From Longimicrobiales bacterium (lineage in GTDB: Bacteria; Gemmatimonadota; Gemmatimonadetes; Longimicrobiales; Gaopeijiaceae), in the NCBI GenBank assembly GCA_028278645.1, contig JANQDZ010000047.1, forward strand, positions 62,001 to 126,000: 64,000 nt of DNA, read 5' to 3'. Below, one piece after another: positions 35,213 to 44,749 of the stretch (positions within the stretch are counted from its first letter, which is position 1; each line of letters starts with the position of its first letter). Made by a program: the position numbers and the translations under genes. The notes beneath the pieces were generated by a model. That model worked only from the letters and a program-made list of their open reading frames with translations. It had not been told where the DNA came from and ran no database searches.

Positions 35213-36748
35213 ATGGATATCAGAGGGTATTTCGTCTCGGACATTCCGAGAAGGGCTTTCCTTGAGAAGACGTTCAAGGGAGGGATGGTGGTGGCGGCAG
35301 GACCGTCTCTTCTCGGCATTCTTGAGGGATGTGCGAGCCCGGAGATGGCCAGCGCCAAGGTACAGATCGATCCGCACGTGCTGGACAAGACGATTGGTGC
35401 CGCCCTCGCCAACGGGGGTGAGTTCGCGGACGTCTATGTGGAGAACCGCATCGCCCGATCCATCGTCATGGAGGAATCCCGCTTCAAGAGCGCGGAGTTC
35501 GGAGTCAGCCAGGGCGCAGGCGTCCGGGTCATATCGGGGGACAAGACCGGATACGCCTTTACCGAGGAGATCACGGAGGAGGCTCTTCTTCGGGCGGCCG
35601 AGGTGGCCTCGTACATCGCTCGGGGTACCGATGTGATCCAGCCGGTGGCCATCGCAGCTCCCACCCAGAGGCAGACATTCGGGTCGGTTCAGCTACCGCT
35701 GGAAGACATCGCCGACAGCCGACGACTGGAGGTCATGGAGCGAGCGAACCAGGCTGCCCTGGATTACGACAGCCGGATCGCCATGGCCAGCATCAACTAC
35801 AACGATGAAATCAGGGGTCGGGCGCTGGCCACCAGCGAGGGTGTTTACCTCACCGACGAACAACCCCTCCTCTTCTTCATCGTTCAAGCCCTGGGCGTCG
35901 GAAACGGTACCCGCCACATGGGCCGGGAGCGCCTCAGCCGTCACAGCGGCTTCGAGATGTTCGACGAAGTCACCCCGGAGGAGGTAGCCCAGACCTGTGC
36001 CCGTGAGTCCATCGCCATGCTTGAGGCTCAGGACGCCCCGGCGGGCCGGATGGACGTGGTGATGCAGAACGGATGGGGCGGCGTGCTGGTTCATGAAGCC
36101 GTGGGTCATCCCCTGGAGGCCGACAACATCGCTCGGGGGATCGGAGCATTCACCGGCAAGCTGGGGCAGAAGGTGGCCAGCGACGTCTTTACCATGGTGG
36201 ACGACGGCTCCATCCCCAACATGCGGGGCACCATCGACTGGGACGACGAAGGTACTCAGGCGAAGCGGAACGTCCTCATCGAGAACGGTATCCTCAGGGC
36301 CTACATGACAGACATCCTGTCGGCTAAACAACTCGGCCTGGAGCGTACGGGGAACGGTCGGAGGGAGAGCTTCCGATATTTCCCCATCCCGCGCATGACC
36401 AACACCTTCATCGATCAGGGTGATTCGGAACCAGCCGACATCGTGGCCTCTACCGAATCAGGCCTCTACGTCCAGAGCCTCAGCGGCGGAAGCGTGAACC
36501 CCATTACTGGCGAGTTCAACTTCACCTGTCGGGAAGCCTACCTAATCGAGAACGGACAAAAGACCACGCCGGTCAAAGGAGCCACGCTGGTGGGTAACTG
36601 CCAGGAGGTGGTCTCCAGCGTCGACGCAGTGGGCAACGATCTCGCGTTCGGGCCAGGGATTTGCGGAAAGGGCCAATCAGCGGAGGTCTCGGCGGGGCAA
36701 CCGACGGTGAGAATCAGGGGAATCAACGTTGGCGGAAGCCGCGCCTGA
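35213..36748 (+). CDS. tldD: TldD metalloprotease subunit with Tat-like lipoprotein signal
   Basis: ATG 35213 follows AAGGAG. The 511-residue product belongs to TldD. The Zn-binding motif HEAVGH lies at residues 294-299, and other family motifs include GVLVHEAVGHPLEADNIARG and PRMTNTFIDQGD. TldD/TldE degrades unfolded peptides and trims leader peptides of ribosomal peptides. Unusually, residues 12-40 read PRRAFLEKTF, then a hydrophobic GGMVVAAGPSLLGILEGC, resembling a twin-arginine lipoprotein signal. E. coli TldD is cytoplasmic and lacks this. It lies 34 bases upstream of tldE. Export needs testing. Confidence 0.9.
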   Translation: MDIRGYFVSDIPRRAFLEKTFKGGMVVAAGPSLLGILEGCASPEMASAKVQIDPHVLDKTIGAALANGGEFADVYVENRIARSIVMEESRFKSAEFGVSQGAGVRVISGDKTGYAFTEEITEEALLRAAEVASYIARGTDVIQPVAIAAPTQRQTFGSVQLPLEDIADSRRLEVMERANQAALDYDSRIAMASINYNDEIRGRALATSEGVYLTDEQPLLFFIVQALGVGNGTRHMGRERLSRHSGFEMFDEVTPEEVAQTCARESIAMLEAQDAPAGRMDVVMQNGWGGVLVHEAVGHPLEADNIARGIGAFTGKLGQKVASDVFTMVDDGSIPNMRGTIDWDDEGTQAKRNVLIENGILRAYMTDILSAKQLGLERTGNGRRESFRYFPIPRMTNTFIDQGDSEPADIVASTESGLYVQSLSGGSVNPITGEFNFTCREAYLIENGQKTTPVKGATLVGNCQEVVSSVDAVGNDLAFGPGICGKGQSAEVSAGQPTVRIRGINVGGSRA

Positions 36749-36782
36749 CCGCGGACTGCACACATATTGGGGAGGATTTGTC

Positions 36783-38117
36783 ATGCAGTACGATGATCTT
36801 TCGAAAGAGCTTGTTGACCGCTGCCTGAGCATGGGCGCCGAATCCGCGGAAGTCCTCGTTGAAGAAGGGCGCCAGCTGAACATGGAGGTTCGGAATGGCA
36901 CCCTGGAGACCATCCAGGAATCGTCGTCTCACGGGGTGGGTTTCCGGGTATTCAAAGAGGGAAAGATGGGGTTTGCCCACTCCAATGATCTCTCGGATGG
37001 GGCCGTAAACGAAGCCATCCGTAGCGCGGTGAGCTTCGCCGGGCACATGACCACTGACGAGCACAATCTTCTCCCGTCCGAAAAGGGAGTCACGGAGGTG
37101 GAGGGCCTCTTCGATCCTGGCATGGGTACAGTCTCCATGGACGAGAAGATCGAGATGGTTACCAATTTGGAGGAGCTCGCCATGCGGGACTCCAGAATCA
37201 CCCTCAGTAACGGAGCCAGCTATGGGGAAGGGGAGGGCGAGACCTTCCTGGCCAATTCCAATGGGGTGGCGAAGGGCTACCGCTCGACGGCCTGTGGCCT
37301 GGGTGTGTCCGTGGTTGCGGAGAAGGGAGATCAAAAGTCTTCCGGGGGTGAGGGCTGTAACCGGCGGTTCTTTTCGGACCTCCTGCCGGCCGAAGAGATC
37401 GCAGAAGAGGCTGCCCGTAGCGCCTACGAGATGTTGGACCCCCAGATGGTCAGGACGCAGAGGGCGCCGGTGGTCTTCGATCCTGACGTCGCAGGGTCTC
37501 TGTTGGGGGGCATCCTGGGTGCCATCAACGGGGAGCGCGTGCTTCAGGGCGCCAGCTTCCTGGCCGACAAGGTAGGTGAGACGATCTCCTCGGAGCTCCT
37601 CACCGTGGTGGACGACGGCACTCTCCCCAGGGGATTGGCGAGCAGTCCTTTCGACGGGGAAGGGGTCCCGACCCGGCGTCGGACCATCATCGATCGGGGT
37701 GTCCTCCAGGGGTTCATGTACAACACCATGGTGGCCTCCCGCGCCGGCGTGGAGAGCACAGGGAACGCGTCCAGGGGAGGGTTCTCCAGTCTCCCAGGAA
37801 TCGGCCCCCATGCCTTCTACGTGGAGCCGGGTGAGACCGACCCGGAGGAGATCATCCGAACCACGGCCAACGGCCTGTATCTGAAGGGTGTGACCGGGTA
37901 CGGCATCAACCCCGTCAACGGGGATTTCAGCGGCGGAGCACAGGGATTCTGGATTCAGAACGGCCGTTTGGCTTTCCCTGTCATGGGACTCACGATCGCC
38001 GCTTCGGCCGACGAAATGCTGAATGGCATCGACATGTTGGGGACGGACCTGGACCTGAACCGGACCATGACGGCCCCCACCCTCCGGATCAGGGAGATGC
38101 AGATCGGGGGGACGTAG
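36783..38117 (+). CDS. pmbA: TldE/PmbA family subunit
   Basis: ATG 36783 follows GGGGAGGA. The 444-residue protein matches TldE/PmbA, which lacks the HExxxH motif; here the corresponding region reads VVFDPDVAGSLLGGILGAI. Other family features are SSSHGVGFRVFKEGKMGFAH near the N-terminus and GYGINPVNGDFSGGAQGFWI near the C-terminus. It forms a heterodimer with TldD in known systems. It has no signal peptide, in contrast to its TldD partner, so co-export as a complex or cytoplasmic residence of both must be considered. Confidence 0.9.
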   Translation: MQYDDLSKELVDRCLSMGAESAEVLVEEGRQLNMEVRNGTLETIQESSSHGVGFRVFKEGKMGFAHSNDLSDGAVNEAIRSAVSFAGHMTTDEHNLLPSEKGVTEVEGLFDPGMGTVSMDEKIEMVTNLEELAMRDSRITLSNGASYGEGEGETFLANSNGVAKGYRSTACGLGVSVVAEKGDQKSSGGEGCNRRFFSDLLPAEEIAEEAARSAYEMLDPQMVRTQRAPVVFDPDVAGSLLGGILGAINGERVLQGASFLADKVGETISSELLTVVDDGTLPRGLASSPFDGEGVPTRRRTIIDRGVLQGFMYNTMVASRAGVESTGNASRGGFSSLPGIGPHAFYVEPGETDPEEIIRTTANGLYLKGVTGYGINPVNGDFSGGAQGFWIQNGRLAFPVMGLTIAASADEMLNGIDMLGTDLDLNRTMTAPTLRIREMQIGGT

Positions 38118-38240
38118 GCCGGGCTTACCGAGGGAATCAGCTCGATCCCAACTTGCCCGCCGTCCTTCCCTCGCCCCATCCTCTTCCACGGTGAAGGTTC
38201 TCAGAACCAGAGCGAGATCAGGCTTGTCCCGGAGACACCC

Positions 38241-41200
38241 ATGAGAATGCCCAAGCTCCTCCTAGGCGCCTTGGCGGTTTTATCCGCTACCCTCCTTCTC
38301 TTCTCCTCTTCCGTCCTGGCCCAGGAGGTCCGGCGAGATACGACGCCCGACGGCTTGAAGAGAATGACCGTAGACGATTTTGCCCTGTGGAGGTCCGTTG
38401 GGCAGACCTCCCTCTCTCCCGACGGTCGCTGGGTGACCTATGCCTACAGTCAGAGGGAGGTGGACGACTCCCTGTTCATCCAGCCTCTCGCCGGCGGAGA
38501 AGCCCACGTGGTGGTCCGGGGCAGCGGCCCTCGGTTCAGCGGTGACTCTCGATGGGTGGCCTATTATGTCAGTCCGGAGGACGGGGAGAGTGGTGGAGGC
38601 CGGGCCGGTGGCGGCCCCCCCGGCGGTGGAGGGAGAGGACAGGGAGGTGGTGGCGGTCAGGCCCGGGCTCTGGAGCTGTATGACCTGGCGGAGGGAGACA
38701 CGGTCAGGTGGGAGAACGTCCAGGGTTTCGGGTTCTCCGAGAGCGGCAGCGCTCTGGTGGTGAAAAAGCGGAAGGCCGACTCGGATGCGGAGCACGACGG
38801 GACGGACCTCCTGATTCGTTACCTCCTCTCCGGTCAGGAAGAGCTCATCTCTTACGTGGATGAATGGGCCTTCGATGAAAGGGGTAACCGGCTCGCCTAC
38901 TCACTGGACACGCCGGAAGGGGAATCCAACGGTGTCCATCTTCTCGATCTGGCCACCAGGGCCCGGCGGGTCCTGGACTCCGAACGGGAGGTGAGTTACT
39001 CCAGGCTCACCTGGGGGGACGAAAAAGACGCACCCTCTTCTGATGCGCTAGCGGTTCTCAAGGGAAGGGAAGATGAGGATCTGGTGGAGATGGAAAACGC
39101 CCTCCTCCTCTGGCCCGCGTTGTCCGAGTCCACCTCTCCCATAATCCTCGATCCGCGGTCGGCCAAGGACAGCACGGATGCTCGGGTCCCGGATCCCCTT
39201 GTGGACGGTTGGGTCCTGAGCGAGAAAGGGGTCCTGAATTGGGCCAAAGGCGCCGACCGGATCTTCGTTGCCACTCGGCCCCAGCTTCCGGCGCCGAAGA
39301 CGCTGTGTAAGGCCGCTGATGAGAATGGCAGAGGGCGAGGCGCCAGGAGCGACTCCGCTTCCTCCGGCTCCGATTCTACCGAGACCTCACCAAAGATCAC
39401 GAAGCTTTCCACCATGGCCTCCCGTTACGGCCTCGATGGCCGGCCCTTGGGGCCCGAGGAGGTCATGGGAGAGACCTGCCCGGACTTCATGGCCGACGTG
39501 GACATCTGGCACATCAAGGATGAGCGACTCCAATCCGTCCAGATGATCCGGGCCAACCGAGACCGGAACCAGACCTACACGTCCGTGGTCCACATCGATG
39601 GCGCCGGATCAAACGCAACAGCCCGTTTTGTCCAACTCACCGACGAGACCATGGAAGCCGTTCAGGTCAGCGAAAACGATCGTGTGGCCATGGGCCGGAA
39701 CGACAAACCCTACCGCTCCGACTGGGAGCCCGGTCGGGGTGACTACTATCTCGTCGATATGGAGACCGGGGAGCGAACGCCGGTTCTGGAGGGCCACCAA
39801 CGGACCCTCGGGTTCAGCCCCGACGGGAAGCACTACCTCTACTGGAAGGATCAGAACGTCTGGAGCTACGAAACCCGGTCCGGTGACCACGTGAACCTCA
39901 CCGACGGGTTCCCGGTTTCGTTGGTGAACGAGCAGTTCGATCGTCTGGGGGAAAAACCACCCCACGGCATCGCCGGTTGGACCAAAGACACCACCGGGGT
40001 GATCCTGAATCACCGCTACGACCTCTACCTCCAACCCCTGAACGGTGGCCCGCCCACCAACCTGACCAACGGAGCTGGAGCTGAGGGTGAGATCCAGTTC
40101 CGGATTCTCGACCTGGATCCTGACGAGGAACTCACGGATTTGTCGGCTCCCATGACGCTTACCGCCTATGGGCAGTGGACAAAGAAGGCCGGGTTCTATC
40201 GTCTCGACAATCCAGGAGGTGGTGCTCCGCCTCGACCCCTGGTGTGGGAAGACGCTCGGTTTGGACGCCCGACGAAGGCCGACTCCGCCGACGTGGTCCT
40301 CTTCACCCGGCAGGACTTCGAAACATTTCCGGATTACCACGTAGCTGGCCTGGGTTTCGATGATGCCGACCAGGTCACCGAAGCCAACCCTCAGCAGGCC
40401 GAGTTCAACTGGGGCCGCAGGGTTCTTTTCGACTATGAGACCCGCGACGGCGTCAGGCTACAGGGCACCCTGGGCATTCCCTACGACTATGTGGATGGGG
40501 AAAAGCGGCCGATGCTGGTGAACTACTACGAGAAGAACTCTCAGAACCTCCACTCGTATCCCACGCCCATCTCCCGAGACACCCCCATGTTCTCTCACTA
40601 CGTGAGCGCCGGATACTTGGTCATGCAGCCCGATGTCCATTTCCGCATCGGAGAGACCCACACCGAGATGCTGGAAGCCATCAACCTGGCAATCGAAAAA
40701 GTGGTAGAGATGGGCTATGTGGACCCGGATCGCATCGGCCTCCACGGGCACTCGTTCAGCGGCCAAGGCTCGGCCTACATCGCCACCCACTCGGACCGGT
40801 TCGCCGCCATCGTGGCGGGTGCGGCGGCCACGAACCTGATCAGTGACTTCAATCAGTTGTGGAAGAGCTCCGGGACGAATCAGCACGGATACGACACCTA
40901 CGGCCAGGGGCGGTTCGGGACCAACCCGTACGACGACCTCGAGCTCTTCTTGGATCAGTCGGCCACGCCCAACGCCGGGAACATGAATACTCCGCTTCTG
41001 ATCCTCCACGGCACCGCCGACGGATCCGTGGAATGGCTCCAGGCCGTCGAGTTCTACAATGGTCTCCGCTGGCATGAAAAAGAGAACGTCATCCTCATGT
41101 CCTACCCCGGGGAGCCCCACCACCTGCGGGTTTATGAAAACCAGAGGGATTTCCAGATCCGGATGCGGCAGTTCTTCGATCATTGGCTGTGGGACAAGCC

Positions 41201-41309
41201 GGCGCCGAGGTGGATGGAATCGGGGCGTACGTTCCTCCAGAAGGAAAGGGACAGGGCCATGGTCGAGAACGGCGGGAACGGAAATGGGAGGAGTGGACGT
41301 AGTGATTAG
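38241..41309 (+). CDS. S9-family (prolyl oligopeptidase) serine peptidase
   Basis: This 1022-residue exported protein (signal peptide, cleavage near VLA at about 27) has an N-terminal propeller with LSPDGRWVTYAYS-type strands. A Gly-rich low-complexity loop lies around residues 117-136. The C-terminal alpha/beta-hydrolase domain has the nucleophile motif GHSFSGQG (Ser838), an Asp in HGTADGSVEW, and His in PGEPHHLRVY. It should cleave small peptides in the envelope. It follows tldD-tldE, so this region holds three peptidase genes on one strand. Confidence 0.9.
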   Translation: MRMPKLLLGALAVLSATLLLFSSSVLAQEVRRDTTPDGLKRMTVDDFALWRSVGQTSLSPDGRWVTYAYSQREVDDSLFIQPLAGGEAHVVVRGSGPRFSGDSRWVAYYVSPEDGESGGGRAGGGPPGGGGRGQGGGGGQARALELYDLAEGDTVRWENVQGFGFSESGSALVVKKRKADSDAEHDGTDLLIRYLLSGQEELISYVDEWAFDERGNRLAYSLDTPEGESNGVHLLDLATRARRVLDSEREVSYSRLTWGDEKDAPSSDALAVLKGREDEDLVEMENALLLWPALSESTSPIILDPRSAKDSTDARVPDPLVDGWVLSEKGVLNWAKGADRIFVATRPQLPAPKTLCKAADENGRGRGARSDSASSGSDSTETSPKITKLSTMASRYGLDGRPLGPEEVMGETCPDFMADVDIWHIKDERLQSVQMIRANRDRNQTYTSVVHIDGAGSNATARFVQLTDETMEAVQVSENDRVAMGRNDKPYRSDWEPGRGDYYLVDMETGERTPVLEGHQRTLGFSPDGKHYLYWKDQNVWSYETRSGDHVNLTDGFPVSLVNEQFDRLGEKPPHGIAGWTKDTTGVILNHRYDLYLQPLNGGPPTNLTNGAGAEGEIQFRILDLDPDEELTDLSAPMTLTAYGQWTKKAGFYRLDNPGGGAPPRPLVWEDARFGRPTKADSADVVLFTRQDFETFPDYHVAGLGFDDADQVTEANPQQAEFNWGRRVLFDYETRDGVRLQGTLGIPYDYVDGEKRPMLVNYYEKNSQNLHSYPTPISRDTPMFSHYVSAGYLVMQPDVHFRIGETHTEMLEAINLAIEKVVEMGYVDPDRIGLHGHSFSGQGSAYIATHSDRFAAIVAGAAATNLISDFNQLWKSSGTNQHGYDTYGQGRFGTNPYDDLELFLDQSATPNAGNMNTPLLILHGTADGSVEWLQAVEFYNGLRWHEKENVILMSYPGEPHHLRVYENQRDFQIRMRQFFDHWLWDKPAPRWMESGRTFLQKERDRAMVENGGNGNGRSGRSD

Positions 41310-41346
41310 GGGTGGATGTAGTGACCCGGGGTGGATGCAGTGAGTC
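41290..41346 (+). repeat. Three tandem 19-base repeats at the S9/GPP34 junction
   Basis: Units at 41290-41308, 41309-41327 and 41328-41346 share the pattern GGGGTGGATGTAGTGA with few changes. They span the S9 stop codon and end just before the GPP34 ribosome site. Slippage duplication or a regulatory role are both possible. Confidence 0.7.
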
Positions 41347-41362
41347 GGGGAGGAAGAGAAGT

Positions 41363-42052
41363 ATGAGCAGAAGAGAGCTGTACCTTTACGAAGAGATCAT
41401 GCTCCTGGCCCTTCGGGACAAAGAGGGGACGGTGGCGGCCAACGACACCAGCTTCGCCTACACGCTGGGGGGCGCCCTCTTGGCGGAGCTCCTTTTGATG
41501 GAAAAGGTCTCGGTTGAAACGGTCAAGAAGAAGAAGCTGATCAATCTCGAGAATACGGCGTCCACCGGAGACCCTCTTCTGGACGAGTGTCTCCAGAAGC
41601 TGAGAGACGCGAAGCGGCGAGCCGCCACGACCACGTGGGTTTCTCGCTTCACGGGGATCAAGAAACTCAGGCACCGAGCGGCACAACAACTTTGCCGACG
41701 GGGGATTTTGAGGGCCGATGAGGGGAAGGTCCTCCTGATCTTCACCCGGAAGGTCTATCCGGAGCTGGATCCTGGCCCCGAACGGGATGTCGTGGAACGC
41801 CTCCGAAACGCCATCTTTACGGATGTCCAGGAGCTGGATCCCCGAACTACCGTCCTGGTGGCTTTGTCCGACAAGGCGGGAATCCTCAAAAACCACTTCG
41901 ACAAGAAGGACTTGAAGGCTCGAAAGGCCCGGATCGAAAAGATCGGGGAGGGTGAGGTCACGGCCGCGGCTGTAAGAGAAGTGGTCGAGGCCATGACAGC
42001 GGCCATCGCCGCCTCCGTGGCAGCAACGGCGGCGGTCTCGGCGGCCACCTGA
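41363..42052 (+). CDS. GPP34/GOLPH3-family protein
   Basis: ATG 41363 follows GAGGAAGAG. The 229 residues begin RRELYLYEEIMLLALRDKEG and YTLGGALLAELLLMEKVSVE, matching bacterial GPP34 (GOLPH3/VPS74) proteins. Helices around 70-160 fit the known all-helical fold, and the tail is Ala-rich. Eukaryotic members bind phosphatidylinositol 4-phosphate and sort Golgi enzymes; bacterial relatives have no established role. It sits between two peptidase genes, separated from S9 by 54 bases. Confidence 0.8.
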   Translation: MSRRELYLYEEIMLLALRDKEGTVAANDTSFAYTLGGALLAELLLMEKVSVETVKKKKLINLENTASTGDPLLDECLQKLRDAKRRAATTTWVSRFTGIKKLRHRAAQQLCRRGILRADEGKVLLIFTRKVYPELDPGPERDVVERLRNAIFTDVQELDPRTTVLVALSDKAGILKNHFDKKDLKARKARIEKIGEGEVTAAAVREVVEAMTAAIAASVAATAAVSAAT

Positions 42053-42085
42053 ACCGGGATCATAAAAAAACCATGGGATGGTCGC

Positions 42086-43003
42086 ATGAAAAAAGGTCTT
42101 GAGGGTCTGGGGCGTTGGTGGGGGGGCTCCGTCGTCCTGGCGGGCTTGTTGCTCGTATGCCCGATGTTTGTTGGGGCCGGCGCTGGAGGTTCCAGCCAGG
42201 AGCTCGGACCCTCCCTCGTGGAATTCCAGAGGGAAATCGTCCTGAAGCTCACGGGAGGAAAAGAGATCGTCCCTGGATCGACCCTGGCCGACCGGTTCAC
42301 TCCGGAGAGGCGCGCGGTGGCGAGGGACTACCTCTCCTCGGTTTTTCAAACCATGGATCTGGAGCCCCTGCGGCATCCTTATCGCGAAAACGGTGAGTCG
42401 GTGTACGCGCTACTCCCCAGCACCACAGGGAGCGATGAGTTCATCGTGGTCGGTGCTCACTTCGACACCGTGGACCGGTCTCCCGGCGCCAGCGACAACG
42501 CCACGGGTTGTGCCACGGTTCTCGGCGTGGCCCGAGGCCTGTCGTCTCTCCAGGTAAGGGGGCGGGGTGTCTTCTTCGTCCTCTTCGACGAGGAAGAGAG
42601 GGGGCTGCAGGGAAGCCGGGCGTTCGCCCAGAAGCTGGTGGATGAGGGGAAGAACGTGGTGGCCGTCCACACCATCGATCAGATGGGCTGGGACGGGGAC
42701 GGCGATGGGGCCATCGAGTTGGAGGTCCCTTACGAAGGTGCTCTGGAGCTGTACCGGGAGGCCGCTGCGGTCACGGGGTTCTCTGGGCACATCCATGTGA
42801 CCAGCGAGACCGGATCGGATCACACGGCTTTCCGGCGGCTGGGGATGCCGGCCGTGGGGTTAACCGAAGAGTACCGGAACGGCGACACCACACCCCACAT
42901 TCATCGGCCCACCGACACCTGGGATACGGTGGACTTCGAGTACCTCGCCGCGGGGACACGCCTGGTGGAGGCGGCGGTAACGAAGATACTGAGAGGGAAT
43001 TGA
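42086..43003 (+). CDS. M28-family zinc aminopeptidase, exported
   Basis: ATG 42086 gives 305 residues with a signal peptide (residues 1-33). The Zn ligands are all present in order: GAHFDTVD (His), GASDNATG (bridging Asp), FDEEERGLQGS (Glu, catalytic Glu), HTIDQMGWD (Asp) and PHIHRPTDTWDTVD (His). It should hydrolyse N-terminal peptide bonds in the periplasm. With S9 and TldD/E it makes a peptide-degradation block. Its ribosome site is weak. Confidence 0.9.
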   Translation: MKKGLEGLGRWWGGSVVLAGLLLVCPMFVGAGAGGSSQELGPSLVEFQREIVLKLTGGKEIVPGSTLADRFTPERRAVARDYLSSVFQTMDLEPLRHPYRENGESVYALLPSTTGSDEFIVVGAHFDTVDRSPGASDNATGCATVLGVARGLSSLQVRGRGVFFVLFDEEERGLQGSRAFAQKLVDEGKNVVAVHTIDQMGWDGDGDGAIELEVPYEGALELYREAAAVTGFSGHIHVTSETGSDHTAFRRLGMPAVGLTEEYRNGDTTPHIHRPTDTWDTVDFEYLAAGTRLVEAAVTKILRGN

Positions 43004-43048
43004 GGGACTAGCGGATCCGCAGAAGGAGCCCCGGCAGCCGCAGCTTCC

Positions 43049-43762
43049 TCAGGCCACCGCGCCGTTCGGGAACACCGATAGATGAACCAGGTGCCCGTTA
43101 TGCCGGAGCTCTCCGCCGGTGACCCTCCCGTGAAGGGTCGAGTACTCACCGCTCCCCACACATGGGGCTGACACCCGTTCGGCGTCTTGCATAGAGGTTG
43201 CCAGAGCTCTGAGGTCGTCGAACTTGGCGGGAGTTTCGGCGGTACCCGGCGGTCCGGCTGAAAGGGCGGTCATGAGGTACCCTGTCACCAGTCGGCGGTG
43301 GACCGACGCGTAAAGTTCCGGTGTCCCCAGGGCATCCAGCCCCAGTAGTTGCTTGCCGAAGAAGGCCAGGACGCCCACCTGACCGTCGAGGAGAGGGAAG
43401 TTTTCGTAGCTGTCCATGAAGCCCTGCTGCATCTCCTCGCAGCTCCATTTTCCAGGGTCCATGCACGAGATGGGGACCTTGGTGACGCTGTCCGGTCCCA
43501 GGAGCACGGTCTGGTTGGTGGAATGGTTGTCCTGCATCCCGTGGAATGTCTCGCAGTCCAGGAGGAGCACCGGATCCGACCCCCTGTTCCGAGCCACCAG
43601 GTGAGGCGGCGAACCTCCGCCTTTTTCCTCCACGGTGACAACGCCCCGTCTGATGGCGTCCGTGATAAGGACGTAAGACATCTCCGGATGATCCGCTGCC
43701 ACCACCGGGAATATGGTGAGCCATCCTTGTCTCTGGGGCTTGTCGGCGAAGGCTAGGAGCAT
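43049..43762 (-). CDS. ARPP-1-like protein (copy 2)
   Basis: ATG 43762 overlaps the stop of the upstream gene (TAATG), so it is translated by coupling. The 237-residue protein matches the ARPP-1 style (ARG and rhodanese-phosphatase-associated protein): LTIFPVVAADHPEMSYVLIT, then a VLLLDCETFHGMQDN-type strand, and ISCMDPGKWS. It is a diverged duplicate of its neighbour at 43762-44619. The family has been linked computationally to ADP-ribose and conflict systems, but no such gene is nearby. The biochemical role is unknown. Confidence 0.65.
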   Translation of the reverse strand: MLLAFADKPQRQGWLTIFPVVAADHPEMSYVLITDAIRRGVVTVEEKGGGSPPHLVARNRGSDPVLLLDCETFHGMQDNHSTNQTVLLGPDSVTKVPISCMDPGKWSCEEMQQGFMDSYENFPLLDGQVGVLAFFGKQLLGLDALGTPELYASVHRRLVTGYLMTALSAGPPGTAETPAKFDDLRALATSMQDAERVSAPCVGSGEYSTLHGRVTGGELRHNGHLVHLSVFPNGAVA

Positions 43763-44619
43763 TAGACACCCCCCTCCCCCGTCACCTCCCACGCCGACGG
43801 GACCGACGGCGATCTTAGGGAGAGGTGAACCAAATGACCCTGATAGGTCAGGTCTCCGCCCGCCACCGGCCCTGTAAGAGTGCAGTACTCTCCCACCCCG
43901 ATTTTCTTCGCCGGCACTCTTTCGGCGTCCCCTATTCCAGCCACAATCCTCTGAGCTTTTGTTTCGAGAGCAGAGAGATCTTCATTCTCCACGGGCGAGG
44001 CGCCCAGAGCCTCCTTGATGAACCGGACGTGGAGCCGGCGATGAAGGGGGCTGTAGAGGTTGGGGGAGCCCAGAGCCTCCAAGCCCATCATCCGGTTACC
44101 GAGGAAGGCCAGGAGGCCCACCTGACTCCTCAGAATCGGGAAGTTCTCCAGCCATTCGGTGATCTCGGTCTCCCGGTTGGAGGGCAGCCATCCCCCTCGT
44201 TCCACCGGGGACGCCGGGATCTGCGTGACGCTGTTTCCCCCCAGGAGGATGGACCGCTCCACCAGCCGACCGGGGTTCTCACCGGGGAGAGGCTCGCCAG
44301 CCAGGACCAGAAGGGGGTGGAGACTGTTGTTCCGAGCCAAAAGGAGTGGCGTTGGGCTGTCGCCCTTTTCCCGGACGGTCAGAACTTCGGAGTCCTGGAT
44401 TTCCGTGGAAAGGAGGTAGGGAAGCATCGGCCCGTGGGGGGCGATAACTGGGAAAATGGTGAGCTTTTTGTGGCTGATTGGAGCGTCGATGAACGCTTCG
44501 AACATGGCCACTTTTCCCCACGTGGACGTGTCGGGCCTGGGGCGGAAGTGCCCACCAGGCCCACCGGAAGAGTGAAGCGGAGGCGTCAAAAGGGCGTCAA
44601 ACCGTCGGCGCAGGTCCAT
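43762..44619 (-). CDS. ARPP-1-like protein (copy 1)
   Basis: ATG 44619 follows GGGAG; a shorter form from ATG 44505 is possible. The 285-residue protein carries KKLTIFPVIAPHGPMLPYLL, then LLVLAGEPLPGENPGRLVER and SILLGGNSVTQIPASPVERG, the core of ARPP-1 proteins. The fuller version of the motif is usually GEELVGAKQNR..N.SIL. The copies differ but share the order of all blocks. Both end with similar text (GEYCTLTGPVAGGDLTYQGH and GEYSTLHGRVTGGELRHNGH), showing tandem duplication. Confidence 0.7.
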   Translation of the reverse strand: MDLRRRFDALLTPPLHSSGGPGGHFRPRPDTSTWGKVAMFEAFIDAPISHKKLTIFPVIAPHGPMLPYLLSTEIQDSEVLTVREKGDSPTPLLLARNNSLHPLLVLAGEPLPGENPGRLVERSILLGGNSVTQIPASPVERGGWLPSNRETEITEWLENFPILRSQVGLLAFLGNRMMGLEALGSPNLYSPLHRRLHVRFIKEALGASPVENEDLSALETKAQRIVAGIGDAERVPAKKIGVGEYCTLTGPVAGGDLTYQGHLVHLSLRSPSVPSAWEVTGEGGV

Positions 44620-44749
44620 TGGACTCCCATTCAGACAAGCAAAATCCTGGATTCCGGGGCTTTTCCGAGCCGGATCTCTCCCTTCTACAGGGGATTAAAT
44701 GCGGTGGTAGGTCTTTTCTGGCTCTTATCTGGCCGTTTTTGGGAGAAAA

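Noticed and set aside
36723-38189. 488-residue minus-strand open frame
   Set aside because: It is a shadow of tldE, whose motifs on the plus strand are unambiguous.
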